64,000 bases of DNA from an uncultured Sphaerochaeta sp. GTDB lineage: Bacteria > Spirochaetota > Spirochaetia > Sphaerochaetales > Sphaerochaetaceae. The notes beneath the pieces were generated by a model that did no database searches, was not told the DNA's origin, and saw only the letters and a program-made list of their open reading frames with translations. Both the position numbers and the translations under genes were made by a program. Position 1 is the stretch's first letter. Each line of letters begins with the position of its first letter. Positions 17,523 to 26,411 of this stretch are shown here, piece after piece. Where the stretch lies: the NCBI RefSeq assembly GCF_963677315.1, contig NZ_OY781939.1, forward strand, positions 310,001 through 374,000, given 5' to 3'.

Positions 17523-19361
17523 ATGATTGTACCAATGAAAAAGGCCTACATCGTCGTTCAGGCACATAATGGCCGTACCATGCTCAGGGATCTCAGAAAA
17601 GGTGGTCTGCTCCATATAACCAGTGAACAGGTCCAGAGTCAAAAGATTGAACAGCTCCAGAAGCGTTATGACCAAATATACAGCTTACGGAATGTCATTC
17701 TTGATCTGCAAGAAAAAAAGCATATGCCTTCCCAGAGTCAGGTGTCTGATGAAGTGTTTTATGAACTTCTTGAACGCTATCAAGGGCTTTTGGAGACAAG
17801 AGATACCCTCTTAGAGGAAATCAAGGCTGACTTAGCTCAGATTGAGGAGCTGAAGGAGTGGGGTGATTTCGATCCAGAGGAAGTAAGGCAGCTGTCCCGA
17901 GAAGGGATCACGTTGCATTTCTATACCCTTTCCAAAAAAGACTTGAAGAATCTGGATTCCTCAATCCAATATATTGAGCTCTCTCCTGTTGCTGGACAGA
18001 TGGCCATTGCAACCGTAGGGAAAACGCTCGACTCATCAGTTCCAGCCAAACCCTTTACCATGAGTGAACATGGTCTTGGTTTTTTACAGAACAGGAAAGC
18101 TTCGGATGAAAACCGCCTGAAGGATGTAGTCAAATCTCTCAAGGAGGCAGGTACCTATCTTGATGCTTTTTCATTCCATTTGAAGAAACTTGAGATGGCA
18201 ATGCACTTTGAGGAGGTTGGGGAACAGCTCGAAGGTGGTGAGGACTTGGTCTGGCTTTCGGGCTATCTTCCAGAAACCAAGGCAGATGACTTTATATCCC
18301 TTGCCAAGGATAAGGGTTGGGCTTATCAGTTGGATGAAGCCACCGAAGAAGATACTCCACCAACCTTGATCAAGTATCCAAAGGGAGTGGGAATCATCAA
18401 GCCCGTATTTGATATTCTGGGAACAGTTCCTGGTTATCGTGAAAATGATGTCAGTACCTGGTTTCTGTTGTTCTTCACCCTGTTCTTTGCGATGATCATT
18501 GGGGATGCGGGCTATGGAGTAATTTTCTTGGCAACAGCTGTGCTATTGCATGCAAAAGCAAAGAAAGCGAATACCATGGTCATGTTGCTCTATGTACTGA
18601 GCATCGCAACCATTGTGTGGGGATCATTGACAGGCACCTGGTTCGGATCGAAGGAAATCCTTTTGGCAGTTCCATTCCTTCAGACATTGGTGATTCCTTC
18701 CATTTCCAACTATCCTGAACTTTTTGGTTTGACTGCCAGTGCAGCTCAAAATACGGTCATGAAGTTCTGTTTTATCATTGGCACGGTTCAACTCAGCTTG
18801 GCTTGCATTCTCAATGTAATCCATAAGATTCCCAAGAAGGACTTGAGCTTTGTTGCTGATATTGGGTGGTTGATGGACATCCTTGCCCTCTATTTTGTGG
18901 TATTGCAACTGGTCATCGGTGAACCTGCAAACATGATGTATGTTGCTTCTATAGTAGGGGCAGGGTTCCTCTTGGTGGTTGTCTTTGGATCACAAGGTCC
19001 CGGCATCAAGTTTGGAAAGGGACTTGCCAGTGGGTTGGGTGGTTTTTTCACCACCTTCCTCAATACCATCAGCGCATTTTCAAATATCATGAGTTATATC
19101 CGTTTGTTCGCTGTTGGAATGGCTTCTGTTGCCATTGCACAGAGTTTCAACAGTATGGCAGGTGGTATGCTCAGTGGGTTTGCACTTGTTGCTGGAATCT
19201 TGGTTCTGGTAATCGGGCACTCCCTGAACATTGTAATGGGGCTGCTTAGTGTAGTGGTGCACGGTGTGCGCTTGAATCTATTGGAGTTCTCTGGTCAGCT
19301 CGGCATGGAGTGGACTGGGATCGCATATGAACCGTTTACCCAAACGGTAGAAGAAAACTGA
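17523..19361 (+). CDS. atpI: V-type ATPase subunit I (membrane stator)
   Basis: 612 residues. The N-terminal ~300 residues are soluble and partly coiled coil; the C-terminal half has about eight membrane segments. It corresponds to eukaryotic subunit a and forms the ion half-channels beside the c-ring. The essential Arg is visible in the late segment VHGVRLNLLEF; GDAGYGV and MSYIRLFAVGMASVAIA are also family motifs. It starts 1 nt after the atpD stop. Confidence 0.95.
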   Translation: MIVPMKKAYIVVQAHNGRTMLRDLRKGGLLHITSEQVQSQKIEQLQKRYDQIYSLRNVILDLQEKKHMPSQSQVSDEVFYELLERYQGLLETRDTLLEEIKADLAQIEELKEWGDFDPEEVRQLSREGITLHFYTLSKKDLKNLDSSIQYIELSPVAGQMAIATVGKTLDSSVPAKPFTMSEHGLGFLQNRKASDENRLKDVVKSLKEAGTYLDAFSFHLKKLEMAMHFEEVGEQLEGGEDLVWLSGYLPETKADDFISLAKDKGWAYQLDEATEEDTPPTLIKYPKGVGIIKPVFDILGTVPGYRENDVSTWFLLFFTLFFAMIIGDAGYGVIFLATAVLLHAKAKKANTMVMLLYVLSIATIVWGSLTGTWFGSKEILLAVPFLQTLVIPSISNYPELFGLTASAAQNTVMKFCFIIGTVQLSLACILNVIHKIPKKDLSFVADIGWLMDILALYFVVLQLVIGEPANMMYVASIVGAGFLLVVVFGSQGPGIKFGKGLASGLGGFFTTFLNTISAFSNIMSYIRLFAVGMASVAIAQSFNSMAGGMLSGFALVAGILVLVIGHSLNIVMGLLSVVVHGVRLNLLEFSGQLGMEWTGIAYEPFTQTVEEN

Positions 19362-19392
19362 TCGTTGTTTGGTAACAACTAAGGAGAAACAC

Positions 19393-19830
19393 ATGGGAAA
19401 CTTGGAATTTATTGGATTGGCATGTGCATTGGCTCTCTCGGCTCTTGGGTCGGGTCTTGGCGCTGGCGCTGCTGCCCAGGCAGCAGTTGGTGGTTGGAAG
19501 AAGTGCTACGCGAACGGTAAACCTGCTCCGTTCATCATGGTTGCATTTGCCGGTGCTCCGCTTACCCAGACCATTTACGGGTTCCTCTTGATGAACTTCA
19601 TTGCCGCAGCCATTGCTGCAGGGGCCTCATCAACCTTGGCATTGGGCGTTGGTGTGTTCGGTGGTGCAGCTATCGGACTCTCTGCATGGATGCAGGGAAA
19701 GACAGCAGCCTGCGCTTGTGATGCACTTGCTGAGACTGGAAAGGGTACTGCTAACTACTTTATCGTTATCGGTATTGTTGAGACAGTTGCTCTCTTCACT
19801 TTGGTCTTCAGTTTGCTTGCCTTGCAATAA
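19393..19830 (+). CDS. atpK: V-type ATPase proteolipid subunit K
   Basis: 145 residues with four membrane helices (two fused c-subunit hairpins), as in Enterococcus NtpK. Helix 2 reads PLTQTIYGF, helix 3 WMQGKTAA and helix 4 GIVETVALF. These match the Na+ ligands of NtpK (Thr64, Gln65, Gln110, Glu139, plus Tyr68), with one carboxylate per two hairpins. Na+ coupling is therefore likely (inference from the known structure). The ATG at 19393 has AAGGAG upstream; 19369 is a longer alternative. A terminator follows. Confidence 0.95.
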   Translation: MGNLEFIGLACALALSALGSGLGAGAAAQAAVGGWKKCYANGKPAPFIMVAFAGAPLTQTIYGFLLMNFIAAAIAAGASSTLALGVGVFGGAAIGLSAWMQGKTAACACDALAETGKGTANYFIVIGIVETVALFTLVFSLLALQ

Positions 19831-19861
19831 GCAGATTACCGAACAACGGTTCACAATAGAG

Positions 19862-19887
19862 ATGGACACCCATGTGGTGTCCATTTT
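19862..19887 (+). terminator. Terminator of the V-ATPase operon
   Basis: Stem ATGGACACC / GGTGTCCAT with a 5-nt loop, then TTT. The T-run is short but the stem is perfect. Confidence 0.75.
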
Positions 19888-19919
19888 GCATTAAATCAAA
19901 TGATAATAAATAATAATAT

Positions 19920-20837
19920 TTAAAAATAGAGATTCAAGAGAATATCATGGCTATAATTACCAAAGCCATGTCCAAAGATGTTAATCCCACCTACATTCTC
20001 CGCATCTTCCTTTACAGCAAAACATGTTTTTATCGAATGGTGGGTATTAAGAGCTAGATCTTTGATTTTTAGATCAGAAATCTTCATTCCATCCACAAAA
20101 GAACCTTCATCTGTCACAGTCCATGTTTTCAACAAACCATATTGGGAGCCTTTGAGCTTCCACCATTCAGGGGTGAAGGTCCCTCTTTTATCCCCGAAGT
20201 CTCCAGGGCTTGTCCATGTTCCCACTTCGTGTTCATTAATAGAAAGGGTGATATCGCTAAGCCATTTTGGATTGGTGCCAGGAATCTCAGATGAAAGTTC
20301 CACCACTAACTCAAGCTTTTTGACTGCTTTCTTCTTGTTGTATGAGTTGTTCGGGAACTGGTATTTTACATATCCTTTTTCAAACCAAAGCAGTCCAGCT
20401 TTAATTCTCTCAGGTTCAAGAAATGACTCAGGAGTATCAAGATATCCAACAATTTTCTCGGTAGTACACATACCACATGGGGCGGAAACATTATATTCAA
20501 TGAATAATCCTACTGGCATTTCTACTGTTATCACTTCATCACTGCTTTCCTCTTTGTTACCAAGATTGATCACATATTCATCATAAATATTTCTACATAC
20601 TTTCTGATTTCCCTTGGTAGCCTTTCTAATATCAATTTCTATAAGATTGGCTTTCTCAAGGGTCATGATATTTGTGGCAACCGTGGATTGAGGAAGGTTG
20701 AGAATGCTAGAGAGTTCGTTTACATTTTTTTCGCCTTTACGTAGCTCGTTAAGTATACTTACACGTACAGGAGAGGCTAAGCCTTTCAAGACATCCATAT
20801 CCGTATTCGGATTGATAATCATTATTCTACCTTGCAT
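19920..20837 (-). CDS. ArsR-type transcriptional regulator with large C-terminal domain
   Basis: 305 residues. Residues ~12-80 are a winged helix of ArsR type (LKGLASPVRVSILNELRKG, LPQSTVATNIMTLEKANLI). The remaining ~220 residues are beta-rich with a CGMC pair near residue 118 and many Trp and Gly, probably an effector domain that may bind a sugar. It is longer than ordinary metal-sensing ArsR proteins. It is divergent from the arabinoside transport operon, so I infer it controls that operon and itself. GAGGAC lies 7 nt before the ATG. Confidence 0.82.
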   Translation of the reverse strand: MQGRIMIINPNTDMDVLKGLASPVRVSILNELRKGEKNVNELSSILNLPQSTVATNIMTLEKANLIEIDIRKATKGNQKVCRNIYDEYVINLGNKEESSDEVITVEMPVGLFIEYNVSAPCGMCTTEKIVGYLDTPESFLEPERIKAGLLWFEKGYVKYQFPNNSYNKKKAVKKLELVVELSSEIPGTNPKWLSDITLSINEHEVGTWTSPGDFGDKRGTFTPEWWKLKGSQYGLLKTWTVTDEGSFVDGMKISDLKIKDLALNTHHSIKTCFAVKEDAENVGGINIFGHGFGNYSHDILLNLYF

Positions 20838-20869
20838 TGCGTGTCCTCTATAATTATGTATCTGTAAGG

Positions 20870-20959
20870 TATCATGATATTACATTTATAACAATATGTA
20901 AATCAACTATCTTGATATACATAGGCTTCATAGCCATATCATTGTGTATTATATGATAT
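20870..20959. promoter_or_regulatory. Putative operators of the ArsR-type regulator
   Basis: The half-site ATGATAT/ATATCAT recurs. TATCATGATA (20870-20879) is a perfect palindrome covering the regulator's -10 box. ATATCAT (20936-20942) and ATGATAT (20953-20959) form a 7-10-7 inverted repeat just upstream of the transport operon's -35 box. Confidence 0.45.
20877..20906 (-). promoter_or_regulatory. Promoter of the ArsR-type regulator
   Basis: On the reverse strand TTGATT (20906-20901) and TAATAT (20882-20877) are 18 nt apart, about 40 nt from the start codon. Confidence 0.4.
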
Positions 20960-20964
20960 ATTTG

Positions 20965-20993
20965 TTGACAGTTGCTATTTACCAACATATAAT
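20965..20993 (+). promoter_or_regulatory. Consensus promoter of the arabinoside transport operon
   Basis: TTGACA, 17 nt, TATAAT: a perfect sigma-70 consensus. Such a strong site usually needs a repressor. The leader to the binding-protein gene is about 170 nt, AT-rich, and shows no gene. Confidence 0.8.
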
Positions 20994-21169
20994 TGGGTAT
21001 ACATCAGAAATATTGATATATAAAAATATTTGTATGAGTTTGTATGTTGGGTTTATACCTGTCAGCTTGTTCGGCAAGAGGAGATAAAAATTACCTTTCA
21101 GTGATGTATTTAGAAATTTAAAGTTAACAATTCATATTCGAATTGTTGCTATAAAAAAAGGAGTGAATT

Positions 21170-22459
21170 ATGAAAAGACTTTTAATGTTCTTGGTACTGA
21201 TCACCTGTATGGTCGGTATGGTATTTGCAGCAGGAGGTAAGGAGGAAGCTTCCTCTGCAACAGAAGGTACTGAAATTTCCTTCTGGACTTTCCAGGATCT
21301 CCACATGAGTTTCTATGAAAAGATGGCAAAATTGTGGAATGAAGAGAATCCAGATAGAAAGATAAACTTCAAAGGTGAGGTTCTCCCCTATGAGGATATG
21401 CACACTAAGCTTTTGGTATCTTTACAGGCAGGCACTGGTGCTCCAGACCTTGTCGATATTGAAATTGCAAAATATCCAAATTTCCTCAAGGGAAACATCC
21501 AGTTGGAACCACTGAATGATGTCATTGATCCAGTACGTGATAATTTTGTAACAGCCCGCTTAGATATCTATAGCAAAGACGGTAAGAATTATGGTCTTCC
21601 ATTCCATGTTGGTGCTTCAGTCATCTATTACAACATGGAGATTTTAAATGCTGCAGGCGTTGATCCTTATGATATCAAGACTTGGGATGACTACATGGAA
21701 GCTGGCAAGATTGTTAAGCAAAAAACGGGTAAACCCATGGCTACTGTTGAGGTCACCGAACAATGGTCATTCTGGCCATTAATTGCTCAGCAAGGTTCCG
21801 ATTTCCTTGATGCAGAAGGTAATGTCATTCTTGACAATGCTACCAACGTAAAAACTCTTCAGTATTTGAAGGACCTCTTGAACAGCGGCGTTGCTGATGC
21901 TGCTCCTGGTGGATTCCATCATGCAGAAGAGTACTATGGTTACATGAATGATGGCGGTGCTGCTTCTGTTTGGATGCCGATGTGGTATATGAACAGATTC
22001 ACCGATTACATGCCAGACTTGGCTGGAAAAATTTTGATTCTTCCCATGCCAAGATGGTCTGCTGATGGCATGCGTTCAGCTGGTATGGGTGGAACTGGTA
22101 CCTCTGTAACCAGTCAGGCAAGAGATATGCAACTGACCAAGGATTTTCTGATGTTTGCAAAGGGATCTGAGGAAGGCAACCTGATTATTTGGGAAGATCT
22201 TGGATTCGATCCTCCTCGTTGGGATGTTTGGGACAATCCTCGGATGAATGCAGCTAATAAGTTTACTGAATATTATCAGAATGATGATATCTTCGGCATG
22301 CTGCTGGATATTAAAGACGAGATCAATAGCGTCAATATCAAGGAAAAACTTCCTGCAGTCATCGACAGATTGAAATCATCTGTTATGATTCAAGCATTGC
22401 AACAGCAGTCCAAGAGTCCTGCTGCAGCTTTGAAGGAAGCAGCAGATCTGGCAAGATAA
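21170..22459 (+). CDS. Sugar ABC transporter substrate-binding protein
   Basis: 429 residues, MalE-like family 1 binding protein. The signal peptide is about residues 1-20, ending MVGMVFA before AGGKEE. There is no lipobox Cys, so it should be released or held by other means. Binding-protein motifs are ISFWTFQDLH, KLLVSLQAGTGAPDLVDIE and LPFHVGASVIYYNMEIL. With the GH51 enzyme in the same operon the ligand is probably an arabinose-containing oligosaccharide (inference). AAAAGGAG precedes the ATG. A hairpin after the stop separates it from the permeases. Confidence 0.9.
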   Translation: MKRLLMFLVLITCMVGMVFAAGGKEEASSATEGTEISFWTFQDLHMSFYEKMAKLWNEENPDRKINFKGEVLPYEDMHTKLLVSLQAGTGAPDLVDIEIAKYPNFLKGNIQLEPLNDVIDPVRDNFVTARLDIYSKDGKNYGLPFHVGASVIYYNMEILNAAGVDPYDIKTWDDYMEAGKIVKQKTGKPMATVEVTEQWSFWPLIAQQGSDFLDAEGNVILDNATNVKTLQYLKDLLNSGVADAAPGGFHHAEEYYGYMNDGGAASVWMPMWYMNRFTDYMPDLAGKILILPMPRWSADGMRSAGMGGTGTSVTSQARDMQLTKDFLMFAKGSEEGNLIIWEDLGFDPPRWDVWDNPRMNAANKFTEYYQNDDIFGMLLDIKDEINSVNIKEKLPAVIDRLKSSVMIQALQQQSKSPAAALKEAADLAR

Positions 22460-22480
22460 CTGAGTATTTGATTCCTCAAG

Positions 22481-22507
22481 GGATACGCCATGTATTTTGG
22501 CGTATCC
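22481..22507 (+). terminator. Intergenic hairpin after binding-protein gene
   Basis: GGATACGCC / GGCGTATCC, 9 bp, loop 9 nt, with only TT after it. It probably stabilises the upstream message or gives partial termination, so that more binding protein than permease is made. Confidence 0.6.
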
Positions 22508-22536
22508 TTGTATAAATTATTATTAAGGAGGTGTTA

Positions 22537-23436
22537 ATGAAGCGCAATCAAACCTTGGGTTCACAAAAGGTAGCACCCTATGTCTTCATTCTCCCTTTTA
22601 TTGCCTCATTCCTAATTTTCTACCTGTATCCAATTATCAGCACCTTTATAATGGGATTCCAACAGGTATACCCAGGGCAAGTTGAGTTTATCGGTTTGGA
22701 GAATTATCGAAAACTTGACAATCCTGAATTCAAGGTTGCTTTAAAGAATAGTTTTCGCTACACCATCTATACACTGGCTTTGTTAATTCCTTTCCCTCTT
22801 CTTTTGTCTGTCTGGTTGAATAGTGGGAATAGAACAATTAATACAGTATATCGTTCAATATTGTATGTGCCCAGCTTAGTATCCATTGTTGTTGCGGGGA
22901 CCATAATGCGCTTATTATTTGCTTCCAGTGATAAAAGTATTGTAAATACGCTAGCCATTGCATTGGGGGCTGAACCAAGACAGTGGTTGCTCGGTGGACC
23001 TCATCAAGCAATGATTCTTTTATTATTACTTGCTTTATGGCGTTGGGTAGGAGTAAATATTATTTACTTTCTCTCGGGATTGCAGGCAATTCCAGATGAA
23101 CTCTATGAGGCTGCAGATATTGATGGAGCATCCCCATCACAAAAGCTCTGGAGAATTACCATACCATTACTAAAAAGCACGACTATCTTTGTGACCACTA
23201 TCTCCATTTTTGGTGGTTTTGCAATGTTTGAAGAGAGTTATATTCTCTGGGCAGGTAAACCATCTCCCAATAATGTGGGACTGACTATTGTTGGGCATCT
23301 CTACAATAAAGGATTCCAGGAAGGTGAAATGGGTATGGCAAGTGCTATTGGTATTGTTTTATTAATCATTGTATTTACCTTGAGCATCTCCTTCTTGAAG
23401 ATGTTTGGTTTCTTTGAAACCGAGGGAAGGCGATGA
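22537..23436 (+). CDS. Sugar ABC transporter permease (MalF/UgpA type)
   Basis: 299 residues with about six membrane helices. The coupling segment EAADIDGASPSQKLWRITIP has the EAA-loop pattern. The ATG at 22537 is used because AAGGAGGTG lies just upstream. It pairs with the next gene, which overlaps it by 4 nt. No ATPase gene is in the operon; in this transporter family a shared MsmX/UgpC-type ATPase from elsewhere often serves. Confidence 0.93.
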   Translation: MKRNQTLGSQKVAPYVFILPFIASFLIFYLYPIISTFIMGFQQVYPGQVEFIGLENYRKLDNPEFKVALKNSFRYTIYTLALLIPFPLLLSVWLNSGNRTINTVYRSILYVPSLVSIVVAGTIMRLLFASSDKSIVNTLAIALGAEPRQWLLGGPHQAMILLLLLALWRWVGVNIIYFLSGLQAIPDELYEAADIDGASPSQKLWRITIPLLKSTTIFVTTISIFGGFAMFEESYILWAGKPSPNNVGLTIVGHLYNKGFQEGEMGMASAIGIVLLIIVFTLSISFLKMFGFFETEGRR

Positions 23437-24284
23437 TGAGCAGAATCAATCACATTACAAAACGATCATTTGTAAAAAACCTTATGTTGGTTCTTTTATG
23501 TATTGTATATATGATACCACTCTATGCGTTGGTCTTGGCATCGTTCAGACCTGGACAAGACCTACTGAGGTATGGAATTACGTTAAAAACTTTGATTCCT
23601 ACCGATTTGAATATTTTAACATTCAAAGGTCTTTATACAATACGAGATGGCATTTATTTTATTTGGTTCAAAAATAGCTTGCTGTTGATGTTGTTACAAA
23701 CTTCTCTAGCTCTGTTTTTAAGTTCCTTTGTTGCTTATGGACTCTCTCTGTACCGTTTCAAGGGCAGGAAGATAGTAACAACCTTGGTGATATTTCTCAT
23801 GCTTGTACCAATTCAGATTCTCATTCTTCCCTTGTACAAGCTGATGATTTCCATTTCTTTGATAGATACTTTCTGGGGGGTATTTCTTCCCATGATTGTC
23901 TCTCCTTTTGCAATATTCTTCTTCAGGCAATATATTGATGGAGTGCCTAGGGACCTAATAGATGCAGGACGTGTAGATGGTCTGAATGAATATGCGATCT
24001 ACTTTAGAATTGTTATTCCCATCATGCCTCCAGCTTTCTCAGCTATGGCGATCTTCATGTCCATGCAGAGCTGGAACAACTTCCTCTGGCCATTGATTGT
24101 ACTCCGTACTGGAGAAAAGTTCACCTTACCTATTGGGCTGAACACGTTACTTACCCCCTATAGAAGTTCGTATGATCTTCTAATTGTTGGGGCTCTGGCA
24201 GCAACACTACCAATTATCATTATATTCATATTTTTCCAACGCTATTTCATCGCTGGACTTACCAGCGGTGGGGTAAAAGGTTGA
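23433..24284 (+). CDS. Sugar ABC transporter permease (MalG/UgpE type)
   Basis: 283 residues, about six membrane helices. The EAA-type loop reads DAGRVDGLNEYAIYFRIVIP. The start overlaps the stop of the first permease as ATGA, so the pair is made in equal amounts. It forms the other half of the import channel and is followed after 19 nt by the arabinofuranosidase gene. Confidence 0.93.
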   Translation: MMSRINHITKRSFVKNLMLVLLCIVYMIPLYALVLASFRPGQDLLRYGITLKTLIPTDLNILTFKGLYTIRDGIYFIWFKNSLLLMLLQTSLALFLSSFVAYGLSLYRFKGRKIVTTLVIFLMLVPIQILILPLYKLMISISLIDTFWGVFLPMIVSPFAIFFFRQYIDGVPRDLIDAGRVDGLNEYAIYFRIVIPIMPPAFSAMAIFMSMQSWNNFLWPLIVLRTGEKFTLPIGLNTLLTPYRSSYDLLIVGALAATLPIIIIFIFFQRYFIAGLTSGGVKG

Positions 24285-24303
24285 TATAACAGGAGAAACC
24301 TAC

Positions 24304-25794
24304 GTGAAATGTACAGTACATGCTTCTAAACATTGTGTAATCGGAACAGCAGATAAGCGGTTGTTCAGTTCGTTTGTAGAACAACTTGGGCGATGTGTAT
24401 ATGGTGGTATTTACGAAAAAGACCACCCACTCGCAGATAAAGCTGGTATGCGTACCGATGTCATGAAGCTCGTGAAAGATCTCGATATCCCCATGATTAG
24501 ATTCCCTGGTGGTAATTATGTTTCCAACCATCGTTGGGAAGACTCTGTTGGTCCTGTAGAAGAAAGACCGGTACGGCTTGACCTTGCCTGGAAAGCATTG
24601 GATCCCAATACGTTTGGCATTAAGGAGTTTATGGATTGGTGCCAGAAAGTTGGTACAGAACCGATGATGGCGCTTAACTTGGGGACCCGCGGTATTGATG
24701 AGGCAAAGGACCTGGTCGAGTACTGTAATCATCCAGGAGGTACTGCCTTAAGTGAACTGAGAAAGCGTCATGGATCAGAAGCTCCCTATGATATCAAGAT
24801 GTGGTGCCTTGGTAATGAAATGGATGGACCTTGGCAAGTTGGACACAAGACAGCCGAGGAATACGGGCGTCTCGCATCAGAGGTAGGGAAGGCTTTAAAA
24901 CTGTATGATCCTAGCCTTGAATTGGTGGCTTGTGGTTCCAGTAATAGTGATATGCCTACTTTCCCCGCATGGGAAGAGACAGTACTTGAGCATACTTGGG
25001 ATATTGCTGACTACCTATCATTGCACATGTACTTCAGAAATGATGAGAATGATGCAGAGACCTTCCTTGCTTCAAGTAAGAAAATGGACGAGTTCATAGA
25101 AACAGTCGTACATGTATGTGATTATGTGCAAGCAAAAAAACGTTCTTCTAAAACCATGTTTCTCTCGTTTGATGAATGGAATGTTTGGTTCCATTCAAAC
25201 GAGCAGGACAAAGCAGAACCTGACTGGAAAGTGGGGAAACATCTACTGGAGGATGTATATACTTTTGAGGACGCTTTGGTGGTTGGTTGTCTACTCAACA
25301 GTTTGCTTAAACACTGTGATCGGGTGAAAGTCGCATGTCTTGCCCAGTTGGTGAATGTCATTGCGCCAATCATGACCGAGGATGGAGGACCGAGTTGGGC
25401 TCAAACCATCTACTGGCCGTTCTACTATGCATCTAAGTATGGAAGGGGAGAAGTGCTGGATATTCGATTGGATGTACCATCCTATAATAACAATCGCTAT
25501 GGCGAGGTCCCGTATGCAGATGCAGTGCTTGTGTATCATGAAGAGGAACAGGAACTTGATCTATTCGTGGTTAACAGGAGTCTGACTGAAGAACTGACTC
25601 TGAACCTTGATACGGTAGGGTTTAGCCAACAACTGAAACTTATCGAGCACATCGTTCTACACCATCCAGACTTGAAAGCTAGCAACAACAAGGATAACCC
25701 AGATAGAATTATACCTGTTCTAAATAAGGGGGCAATGGACCAGTATCTTGCACCAAAACAATCGTGGAACTTGCTAAGGTTTTCGCTCTTATAA
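24304..25794 (+). CDS. abfA: GH51 alpha-L-arabinofuranosidase
   Basis: 496 residues without signal peptide, so cytoplasmic. It removes terminal arabinofuranose from imported oligosaccharides. IRFPGGNYVSNHRWEDSVGP near residue 64 is a family hallmark. The acid/base Glu is in CLGNEMDG and the nucleophile in LSFDEWNVWF. The start is GTG, with AGGAG upstream. As last gene of the transport operon it shows what the importer carries. Confidence 0.95.
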   Translation: MKCTVHASKHCVIGTADKRLFSSFVEQLGRCVYGGIYEKDHPLADKAGMRTDVMKLVKDLDIPMIRFPGGNYVSNHRWEDSVGPVEERPVRLDLAWKALDPNTFGIKEFMDWCQKVGTEPMMALNLGTRGIDEAKDLVEYCNHPGGTALSELRKRHGSEAPYDIKMWCLGNEMDGPWQVGHKTAEEYGRLASEVGKALKLYDPSLELVACGSSNSDMPTFPAWEETVLEHTWDIADYLSLHMYFRNDENDAETFLASSKKMDEFIETVVHVCDYVQAKKRSSKTMFLSFDEWNVWFHSNEQDKAEPDWKVGKHLLEDVYTFEDALVVGCLLNSLLKHCDRVKVACLAQLVNVIAPIMTEDGGPSWAQTIYWPFYYASKYGRGEVLDIRLDVPSYNNNRYGEVPYADAVLVYHEEEQELDLFVVNRSLTEELTLNLDTVGFSQQLKLIEHIVLHHPDLKASNNKDNPDRIIPVLNKGAMDQYLAPKQSWNLLRFSLL

Positions 25795-25829
25795 GAATTA
25801 GGAGACCCAAATATTCTTGATAAAAGCTT

Positions 25830-26351
25830 CTAGTGAACCTGACGATCGTGAATTTCACCGATCGCGTTGTTCATGTAGGTTATGTTGTTCTGGTTTGTTC
25901 GTTCATGGGAGAGAAGCCACTGCTTCTTATCCAGTCCACCTGCATACCCAGTGAGTGATCCCTGCTTACCGATAACCCGGTGGCAGGGAATGATAATGCC
26001 GATGGGATTCTTGTTGTTTGCCATCCCCACAGCACGTACAGCCTTAGGATTGCCGATGGCAATTGCAATATCCTGGTAACTAACTACCGTACCATAGGGT
26101 ACCAGAGAGAGCGTTTTCCAGACAGACATCTGGAAAGCAGTCCCGTGCAGTTCAAGGGGAACCGTGAATTGCTGTAATTTCCCGTTGAAATATGCATCCA
26201 ATTGTTGAATCGTCATATCAAGGACAGTATTACTTTCTTGTTCTTCTCTTATTTCTGAAATGAAGGAAACCCCCAGCAATGCATCCTGATTACTTGTAAG
26301 GTACAGGGTTCCAAGGGGGCTTTCATAAGTGGTGAATGATAGGTTGCTCAT
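25830..26351 (-). CDS. ogt: Methylated-DNA--protein-cysteine methyltransferase
   Basis: 173 residues. It moves the methyl group from O6-methylguanine to its own Cys. The active site PCHRVIG and the DNA-binding segment VRAVGMANNKNPIGIIIPCH are visible, as is VWKTLSLVPYGTVVSYQDIA. The C-terminal ~20 residues (NNITYMNNAIGEIHDRQ) are an extra tail. I see no strong ribosome site. It is convergent with the arabinofuranosidase gene. Confidence 0.95.
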   Translation of the reverse strand: MSNLSFTTYESPLGTLYLTSNQDALLGVSFISEIREEQESNTVLDMTIQQLDAYFNGKLQQFTVPLELHGTAFQMSVWKTLSLVPYGTVVSYQDIAIAIGNPKAVRAVGMANNKNPIGIIIPCHRVIGKQGSLTGYAGGLDKKQWLLSHERTNQNNITYMNNAIGEIHDRQVH

Positions 26352-26411
26352 AGTATAAGCGTATTGAGAATAAGGGGGAGAAGCAAGGCTCCACCGCCTT
26401 ATCAGGTAAAA

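Noticed and set aside
19978..20586. 202-residue forward frame inside the ArsR-type regulator gene
   Set aside because: The reverse-strand gene has a clear helix-turn-helix and ribosome site; the forward frame has neither.
21000..21169. Riboswitch in the long leader of the arabinoside transport operon
   Set aside because: The leader is long but I could not fold it into a known class; only short stems are visible.
22537..24284. Missing ATPase gene as a sign of a broken importer
   Set aside because: This class of sugar importers commonly shares one ATPase encoded elsewhere; both permeases are intact.
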